Shown here one piece after another: positions 42,124 through 47,820 of a stretch of DNA of 47,820 bases. Under the pieces are notes generated by a model that did not search any database, was not told the origin of the DNA, and saw nothing but the letters and a program-made list of their open reading frames with translations. Origin of the DNA: a virus; the IMG/VR virus record IMGVR_UViG_3300044617_002280, positions 1 to 47,820 of that record. One strand, 5' to 3'. The position numbers and the translations under genes are program-made. How positions within the stretch are numbered: position 1 is the first letter of the stretch; each line of letters starts with the position of its first letter.

Positions 42124-42921
42124 TTATTTGAAAAAATCTCCAGGTTTAATGTTGGATGTTTTAACCTTTGTGTTCTTACAGAGTTCTTTTTCAGAGCCTG
42201 TTAATTTTTTAGGCTCTGGCTCTTCGGTGAACTTACCAGTATGGGCTGTCCCTTTTTTAACTTTTAATTTACTCGCAACTACATATTTTTTCTTTGTTTC
42301 GAGATCTTTACCAGATTTTAAATTAACAAGAGGGGTACCGTGAGTTTCTACTGATTCAACAGCCTTTACATTTTTTTGATCTTCTTCTCCCTTTTCCTCT
42401 TCACCTTCTTCATAATTAAATTCTTCTTCTGGAGAGACTTCACTATTTTCTTCTTCAGTTTCTTCTTCAGCCTCTTCGCTGATTTTATTTAAAATATCAT
42501 TAAGCTTATCAACTACACCCTGAAGATCAGATACTAAATCAGAAACTTCATCTTCTGTGCTTTCAATTTCGTCTACTGCTTCTTCGTTTGAAGTCGGAAC
42601 TTCAAAATCTAATGAAGTAGAAGAATCGGTTTCAGGTTTCTTACTTGTTAATTCGTCTTCCTCGTTAATTGTTGACTTGAATAATTTTTCGAATGAATTA
42701 TAGGATTCCATAGGTTTTGTTTTTTTCTGTTTTAAAGGGGTTACTTTTTGTGGGAGTTTTACTTTTTCCGGTCCGTCTCCAACAAGTTCAGCGTCTCCAA
42801 TACTTTGTTTTTTTGTAACAACAATATCTTTTTTCACCGGTTTTGCAACTTCTTTATCTTTTTTACCTTCAGATAAAAGAACTTGATTGTAGATATCTGT
42901 AAGAGTTGGAGCTGTTTTCAT
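42124..42921 (-). CDS. Acidic Lys/Glu-rich protein, possible prohead core/scaffold
   Basis: This 265-residue protein opens LTDIYNQVLLSEG, then is dominated by Lys/Pro-rich and later Glu-rich runs (residues about 115-185, with helical LVSDLQGVVDKLNDILNKIS), ending KPGDFFK. Very acidic helical proteins near neck and capsid genes of T4-like phages are often prohead core (scaffold) proteins, and the N-terminus resembles cyanophage examples, but this is weak evidence. It has two overlapping late-type motifs upstream and an intrinsic terminator downstream, so it is a single-gene transcript, possibly strongly expressed. Confidence 0.45.
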   Translation of the reverse strand: MKTAPTLTDIYNQVLLSEGKKDKEVAKPVKKDIVVTKKQSIGDAELVGDGPEKVKLPQKVTPLKQKKTKPMESYNSFEKLFKSTINEEDELTSKKPETDSSTSLDFEVPTSNEEAVDEIESTEDEVSDLVSDLQGVVDKLNDILNKISEEAEEETEEENSEVSPEEEFNYEEGEEEKGEEDQKNVKAVESVETHGTPLVNLKSGKDLETKKKYVVASKLKVKKGTAHTGKFTEEPEPKKLTGSEKELCKNTKVKTSNIKPGDFFK

Positions 42922-42931
42922 ATAATGTGTG

Positions 42932-42945
42932 TATTTATATTTATG
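42932..42945 (-). promoter_or_regulatory. Double late-promoter motif (CATAAATATAAATA)
   Basis: On the - strand TATAAATA (42932-42939) overlaps CATAAATA (42938-42945), 10 bases before ATG 42921. This is the strongest example of the motif in the window. Confidence 0.5.
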
Positions 42946-42961
42946 CTACTTAGCTATTTTT

Positions 42962-44362
42962 TTATAGTGTTTCTTTAAAAAACACACCTGTAACTGTCGC
43001 TCTCATAAACCCTTGTTGATTGCCCGTGTTAATAATAACAGCTTTATCCTCCACGCACGGAGCAACAAAAATATCTCCGTTTTCAAGAACAGTAGCACCG
43101 ATGTATTTTTGTAATGCTGAGCCTACAGGCGGAGAAAACAAAACTGTATCGTCTTTAAAATTGTAAAAGGCGAATTTACCAGCGCCATACGGCACCATAC
43201 ACACTCGCCCGTCTGGTAATAGTATACTTGTAATATAATTCCATGCACCGGCAACAAAGCTATTCACGCCTACTGGTGTAAACGTATCAGTATCTGGATC
43301 ATATACCATAGCACTAGATGAATTATACGGTGTTAAAAATATTTTACCATTTGGTAATAAAACCGCACTACTAAAAGCTCCTAGTTGAGAGTTATTTAAA
43401 ACTCCAGAACCAACAAACTCTACAACATGTGGCTCGTTTACAGAAATTCTTACCATTTGTGTTGCGTCGTGCGGGGTTAAATAAACATACTTTCCGTCTA
43501 AAGACAGTGTACCACTAAAAAAACTTTTATTACCGGTTGTTGTGAAAACAGAACTTTTAATTTCTTTTATAGTATCGGTACTTGGATCGTAAATTATTGT
43601 TCCGTCTTGACGACCAAACGGGGTAAGTAAAATTCTACCATCAGGTAAAAGAGTTCCACCGTTATATGGATTAGATACCCCTGGAATAGATAAATCTATT
43701 TTAGAGATGAAAAGAGTGTTTGTTTGCGGGGACCATATGTAAATATTTTTTGGTGTACCGGGTATTAAACATACTTTACCGTCTGGTAGTAGTATTGCGT
43801 TTGCAAAGCCAATAGGTATAGGTACGTTTATTTTTGTAAAAAGCCCGTTATATGGGTTATATATCGACCCGGTACCGAGCGCTCCTGGAAATAGTAATAA
43901 ACGACCGTCCCCGATTGTTAATACTCCGAGATACTGCATCACGGGGTTTATATTATTTGTATTAATAAATGTATATGATTCTGTTCCACAAAGCACCGGA
44001 GTTAAAGTCATTAGTTGATTAAAATAATCTAGTAAAAGAGCTGATTTTGTAACTTGCTGGGAAAATTTATTTTCTTTTTCTTCTGCATATAAAGAAGAAT
44101 TTGTTGCACCAACGTGCCACGGCGGGCTATAAGACTGCGACACAGTTACAATACCGGTTTCTGGTTCTGTTACGACACCGTTTTTACCGGTTATACGGGT
44201 AATTGACCCGGTGCCGGTTTGATTTAATTGTTGTGCAACCCCGTAAACCCCGCATGCTATATCTGCTAAAATATTAAAGTTATCATTTATCGTTTTTAAA
44301 GAGTCTCCGATAACTTCATCTTCAGATATTATTTTTATATTAGCAACACAATTTTTTTTCAT
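42962..44362 (-). CDS. Beta-propeller fibre protein A (seven blades)
   Basis: This 466-residue protein has an N-terminal docking module (VIGDSLKTINDNFNILADIA at about 17-36), a short linker, and seven repeats of the form 'G..LLPDGRV.L.P.....IYDP.TDT', for example NGGTLLPDGRILLTPFGRQD and SSAVLLPNGKIFLTPYNSSS. Seven kelch-like units predict a complete seven-bladed beta-propeller. No enzyme active site is apparent. It would place a propeller at the virion surface as a receptor or glycan binder. Start overlaps the upstream paralogue stop by 4 bases, implying coupled, stoichiometric expression. Confidence 0.75.
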   Translation of the reverse strand: MKKNCVANIKIISEDEVIGDSLKTINDNFNILADIACGVYGVAQQLNQTGTGSITRITGKNGVVTEPETGIVTVSQSYSPPWHVGATNSSLYAEEKENKFSQQVTKSALLLDYFNQLMTLTPVLCGTESYTFINTNNINPVMQYLGVLTIGDGRLLLFPGALGTGSIYNPYNGLFTKINVPIPIGFANAILLPDGKVCLIPGTPKNIYIWSPQTNTLFISKIDLSIPGVSNPYNGGTLLPDGRILLTPFGRQDGTIIYDPSTDTIKEIKSSVFTTTGNKSFFSGTLSLDGKYVYLTPHDATQMVRISVNEPHVVEFVGSGVLNNSQLGAFSSAVLLPNGKIFLTPYNSSSAMVYDPDTDTFTPVGVNSFVAGAWNYITSILLPDGRVCMVPYGAGKFAFYNFKDDTVLFSPPVGSALQKYIGATVLENGDIFVAPCVEDKAVIINTGNQQGFMRATVTGVFFKETL

Positions 44363-45759
44363 ATATATAACCCGGTTAGATAGTTTAAGGAAAAACTATT
44401 TTGATGGTAATACTGCAAATAAGCGGCGTATCTGCTATCTTTTGGAGCAAAAAATACATCCCCGTTACCAAGAACAATGCCTTTAGCGTGAGAAGTACCA
44501 GGTCCTAATTTTATACCTGTGTCGTGAAGTGTGTCGGTTCTCGGATCGTAGATTTTAATGGTGTGGTTGTTTTTCGGTGTAATTAAAACTCTTCCATCAA
44601 CAAGAAGACAGCCACCTATACTTGAATCTCCAAGTGGGTATTCTCCACTTGTAGGAGTAAACACACGAGTTACCGGGTCAAATATACACGCATCCGGTCT
44701 ATTCGTCGGTACTAAAAACACTCTACCATCAGACAACATAACACCACCAGAGAACCACCCTTCACCTGTTACAACTGTAGATTGTATAAACGTTAAAGGC
44801 ATTATTGGAGATTCTGGATGCGAAAAATCAACATTTAAATCAAATAAAGCAGGTACCTTATTTCTATACGGTATCAGCAATATTTTATTATCGGGGAGAA
44901 GCACCCCGTCAATATAACCTTCATCTCCAGGATACGAACCTTGGGAATTTCTTATCGTGCGCAAATAAGGGTTATAAACTATATCTTTTGTACTATTGTA
45001 CGGTATGTGTAAAATTTCACCACTCGGGGTTAATATACCTTTTGAAAATCCTCCGGGTAAATTGTAAATATTTGTATCCGGTATTACAGTTAATGTATCT
45101 TGCCCAGGATCATATATTCTAGAATATATTGTATTAAAAGGTGTAAGATACACTCTACCGTTAGGAAGATAAACCGTGCTTGAGTGCGCACTATGTACCT
45201 CTGGGTAACTTTTATCTTTTGATTCAAATATAGTGTTTGTAAACGGATCATAAATTTTTGCAGTATCTAAATAATTTGCTGCAAGGTACACTCTACCGTC
45301 CATTAATAATCTGCTACCTACATATTTATCTTGCTCTATTCCGTAATCATACTCTAAAAAAGTTACAGTTTCACTACCAGGCATTGGGTAGTTTTGTGCT
45401 ACAATACTTTGTAGATGCTGTAGCACTAAATCAGATCTTAAATATTGCATAGAAACTCTATTAGAAGGAGTTTCCTCGTATAATGGTTTATTAGTTTTCC
45501 CGACAAACCAATACGGGCAGACAGCTGTTGAAATTGTTACATCTCCGGTACCTGAATTGTCATTTGTATAAACCGTAATACCTGTTCCAGCTATAATTTT
45601 ACCAACGCTTGCACCTGTCTTTCCTGTAACAATACTTGATACTTGATAAAGGGTTGTATCTATATTTTCAAAATTTTTATTTAACGTAGTTCGAGAATCT
45701 GATAAGCATTCAGTATCATTAATTCTTGAAACATTATTTGATGGACAAGGAGCACTCAT
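44359..45759 (-). CDS. Beta-propeller fibre protein B (seven blades)
   Basis: This 466-residue paralogue has docking segment ECLSDSRTTLNKNFENIDTT at about 16-35. A small beta region (TGKTGASVGKIIAGTGITVY) follows, then seven blades (SSTVYLPNGRVYLTPFNTIY; SGGVMLSDGRVFLVPTNRPD; GGCLLVDGRVLITPKNNHTI and others). It has the same length as protein A but is clearly diverged, so duplication is old or diversification is fast. The stop overlaps the next start by four bases and its own start overlaps the upstream stop by one base. Confidence 0.75.
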   Translation of the reverse strand: MSAPCPSNNVSRINDTECLSDSRTTLNKNFENIDTTLYQVSSIVTGKTGASVGKIIAGTGITVYTNDNSGTGDVTISTAVCPYWFVGKTNKPLYEETPSNRVSMQYLRSDLVLQHLQSIVAQNYPMPGSETVTFLEYDYGIEQDKYVGSRLLMDGRVYLAANYLDTAKIYDPFTNTIFESKDKSYPEVHSAHSSTVYLPNGRVYLTPFNTIYSRIYDPGQDTLTVIPDTNIYNLPGGFSKGILTPSGEILHIPYNSTKDIVYNPYLRTIRNSQGSYPGDEGYIDGVLLPDNKILLIPYRNKVPALFDLNVDFSHPESPIMPLTFIQSTVVTGEGWFSGGVMLSDGRVFLVPTNRPDACIFDPVTRVFTPTSGEYPLGDSSIGGCLLVDGRVLITPKNNHTIKIYDPRTDTLHDTGIKLGPGTSHAKGIVLGNGDVFFAPKDSRYAAYLQYYHQNSFSLNYLTGLYI

Positions 45760-47108
45760 TATAGTTTATTTAAAAACGGGCTATTTAATACAGAGTAGTG
45801 AAAGCTTTCGGTACAAGGTATTGAGAGAACAACCCCGGTGTTTGAATTACTCGGGAACAAAAATACCCGGTTATTATCTAAAAGGGTGCAACCATAATAG
45901 CTTTTATTAAAAGAGTCAATATTCGGGGTTTCAAATTCTTCAGTCACTGTATCAAAAATAACGGCATTTTTACCGTTAGCTGCAACAAGAAGTATTCTTC
46001 CGTCTGGTAAAAGTGTTCCACCTTCATACATCGCTGTACCTATAAAAACATTACCTGTATATCTTACAGCATCCGTGACAGGGTTATAGATCGCTGCTTT
46101 TAAAGAATTGTATGGAATACAAAATATTTCCCCCGTACGTAACAACACTCCACCTCGAAAAGCCCCAAGAACAGGATCAGTTAATGTATTCGCTGTATAT
46201 ACCGTGTTGTTTCGTAACACCCAAAATTTATCTGTATTATACGGTATAAATAACACTTTACCGTTTGGCGCTAAACAACACCCATAAACAGATTGAGGGG
46301 TTGTAGTTGGCATTGCAAAATTAGAAGCTGTATTTGTTCTAGGGTTATAAACACCGTAGCTTGTCATATTATGTGGGCATAATAAAACCCTACCATCTGG
46401 TAAAAGTGTACCCCCAATAAATGCTCCGCTAACTATATTCGGCCACGGTACAAATGTGACTCTATTAGCTCCAACTTCATTTATATTGTAAATTGCAGCA
46501 CTTGTATTATTAAACGGTACAGCGAAAACTTTACCGTTTGATAAAAGAACACCTCCCCAAAAAGCTGAAAGCGTAACACCAAACCCTCCAACTGTTTGAG
46601 AAAAACTTTTTCTATAATCAAATAAATATGAATCAGCTGAATTAAATCGAGGTATAAACACTTTACCGTCTAACATTCTTACCCCGCCTCTAAATGCGTT
46701 TACTGTTGATGTATTATTTATACCAGAAACAAACCCTACAACAGTAGACATATTTTTAAGTGGGACGTTGTAACCGGTTACATCCTGTATGTGTTTTAAG
46801 AAATCCGCAGACAATGTATTTGCTAATGAAACACTGTTATTATTTTCACTCAATAAAGGCACCTTTCTTTGGTTTATATACCATTTCGGACAATCTTCTC
46901 TAGTAGCAGTAACTTCTTGATTTAATGTTTTTATGGAAATACCTGGACCACCAATAACTGAATTTACACCAAACTCTGTGACTTCACCTAATGTAGCACA
47001 TAGGGTGCACGCTATAGTTTGTAATTTATCAAAATTAAAATTTATAGAAGAAAGAGATTCCCCTATATATTCTCTACTACCAATGGTTGTAGTGTAGCGG
47101 TTTGCCAT
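45759..47108 (-). CDS. Beta-propeller fibre protein C (seven blades)
   Basis: This 449-residue paralogue has docking segment YIGESLSSINFNFDKLQTIA at about 14-33, then 'GPGISIKTLNQEV', then seven blades (WGGVLLSNGKVFAVPFNNTS; IGGTLLPDGRVLLCPHNMTS; EGGTLLPDGRILLVAANGKN). Several loops contain Cys not found in A and B. Three adjacent propellers with different loops look like parallel receptor-binding options or a hetero-oligomer. It starts 5 bases after the tail-collar gene stop. Confidence 0.75.
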   Translation of the reverse strand: MANRYTTTIGSREYIGESLSSINFNFDKLQTIACTLCATLGEVTEFGVNSVIGGPGISIKTLNQEVTATREDCPKWYINQRKVPLLSENNNSVSLANTLSADFLKHIQDVTGYNVPLKNMSTVVGFVSGINNTSTVNAFRGGVRMLDGKVFIPRFNSADSYLFDYRKSFSQTVGGFGVTLSAFWGGVLLSNGKVFAVPFNNTSAAIYNINEVGANRVTFVPWPNIVSGAFIGGTLLPDGRVLLCPHNMTSYGVYNPRTNTASNFAMPTTTPQSVYGCCLAPNGKVLFIPYNTDKFWVLRNNTVYTANTLTDPVLGAFRGGVLLRTGEIFCIPYNSLKAAIYNPVTDAVRYTGNVFIGTAMYEGGTLLPDGRILLVAANGKNAVIFDTVTEEFETPNIDSFNKSYYGCTLLDNNRVFLFPSNSNTGVVLSIPCTESFHYSVLNSPFLNKL

Positions 47109-47113
47109 GACAC

Positions 47114-47820
47114 TTATGTAAGAGGAACACGCATTATATAACCAAGAGCAATATATGGCGGACGGTTTTCATGTTTAGTACTACCACCCTCATTATCTAT
47201 TATAATACCTGTTGTTGAATAGTCAGTATGAAAAACTTTTTCCCAATGTCCAGATCTTGCAAGATCTCTAGGCTCTGGTAACGGGCCAGCTCCAAGTGTT
47301 GCGTTATTATCTATTAATTTAGTTACAAACCCGTCACCTTGAGCGGGTGTACCAGGAGCGTGTCTATGACCTCTTTGCCCGCCTGCTGCAGTTGGCTCAG
47401 TTATTGTGTGTTTATGTGTTGGCATTTCACTAACAGATAAACGTACCGAACTAAATTCTAATGAAAGTGTATCGTTTGTATACGAAACATTATCACCTGG
47501 ACCGAATGTTCTTTGTTCGTAGTTTCTACCAGCACCCACGACAAAGCGATCTTGCATATTTGGAGTACCGTTCCTACCGTCGCAAATAGCAAATGCCTGT
47601 AAATTTTTTTCAGGTTTTCCTCTACCCGATGAGAGAAAATCTGTACCCCCTGGAGTTATATCTCCATAGTACATTATTATACCGTATAAAGGCACATCGA
47701 ATATTGTTTTACTTTCAGTTGTTTTTTGTTCTATGTCTAAAGAGCAAATCTTGTCTTTTACTACAGAGAAATTTTCATTTATAGTTTCCCTTGAATTCCC
47801 AATACAATCCGATTTATTAA
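47114..47820 (-). CDS. Partial tail-collar fibre protein with docking module (5' end beyond window)
   Basis: The frame is open to the right edge. The outermost visible residues read NKSDCIGNSRETINENFSVV, the same docking module as in the propeller genes, followed by a linker and a tail-collar domain. That domain shows FAICDGRNGTPNMQDRFVVG, SEMPTHKHTI, GHRHAPG and HENRPPYIALGYIMRV. The GTG at 47693-47695 that begins the shorter reading is internal, not the start. Collar-domain fibres form short tail fibres or distal tips; the His-rich pattern (HKH, HRH) often coordinates metal. Confidence 0.8.
   Translation of the reverse strand, partial: NKSDCIGNSRETINENFSVVKDKICSLDIEQKTTESKTIFDVPLYGIIMYYGDITPGGTDFLSSGRGKPEKNLQAFAICDGRNGTPNMQDRFVVGAGRNYEQRTFGPGDNVSYTNDTLSLEFSSVRLSVSEMPTHKHTITEPTAAGGQRGHRHAPGTPAQGDGFVTKLIDNNATLGAGPLPEPRDLARSGHWEKVFHTDYSTTGIIIDNEGGSTKHENRPPYIALGYIMRVPLT

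Overview
The window is a late (virion-structure) region of a T4-like contractile-tailed phage (Caudoviricetes myovirus) and is almost entirely coding; no gap between genes exceeds about 110 bases, so there is no gene-free stretch over 300 bases. Phage identity rests on a T4 gp5-type baseplate hub with a following needle protein (11985-15828), a gp14-type neck protein (40550-41530), a PhoH-type ATPase (16823-17617), a tail-fibre assembly chaperone-like gene (824-1279), a lysis cassette (18572-20323) and a very large set of fibre/adhesin genes. No replication, terminase, portal, major capsid, integrase, tRNA or CRISPR sequence was seen. Inference: the host is probably a (marine?) Bacteroidota, because start codons almost never have a Shine-Dalgarno sequence, the sequence is AT-rich, and the one clear secreted protein has a flavobacterial-looking signal peptide ending FAQ.

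Layout. + strand 1-15828: end of a Pro/Thr-rich protein, a short fibre protein, the assembly chaperone, a LamG-like adhesin, four or five further fibre/virion proteins (one with an 87/96-bp tandem array), two unrecognised tail/baseplate proteins, then gp5-like hub and needle. - strand 15825-17617: two small unknowns and PhoH. 17692-18520: small genes on both strands. - strand 18572-21034: endolysin, two membrane proteins, a lipoprotein and a membrane-anchored GAF-like protein. + strand 21124-24645 (with one - gene at 23558-23857): a fibre, four small unknowns and a putative HExxH metalloprotease. - strand 24642-34307: three giant LamG/G8/beta-helix adhesin paralogues, a small gene and a repeat fibre. 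+ strand 34411-36994: a GT9-like glycosyltransferase and a methyltransferase-like/GT2 fusion. - strand 36991-47820: collagen-like fibre, MTD-like fibre, two small proteins, gp14 neck, an unknown, an acidic protein, then three tandem seven-bladed beta-propeller proteins and a tail-collar protein running off the window.

How it works together (inference). At least fourteen genes look like receptor-binding or decoration proteins. They re-use a few N-terminal docking modules (a 'GDSR..IN.NF' module, an 'FSW...KAVY.VN' module, an 'LWLDA.D' LamG module, an 'isqL...D.lPiv' module) joined to unrelated distal domains. This looks like a combinatorial adhesin library around the baseplate. Many first genes of strand blocks are preceded at 6-15 nt by (A/T/C)ATAAATA, resembling the T4 late promoter. 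Two clear intrinsic terminators lie at about 38796-38832 and 42070-42100.
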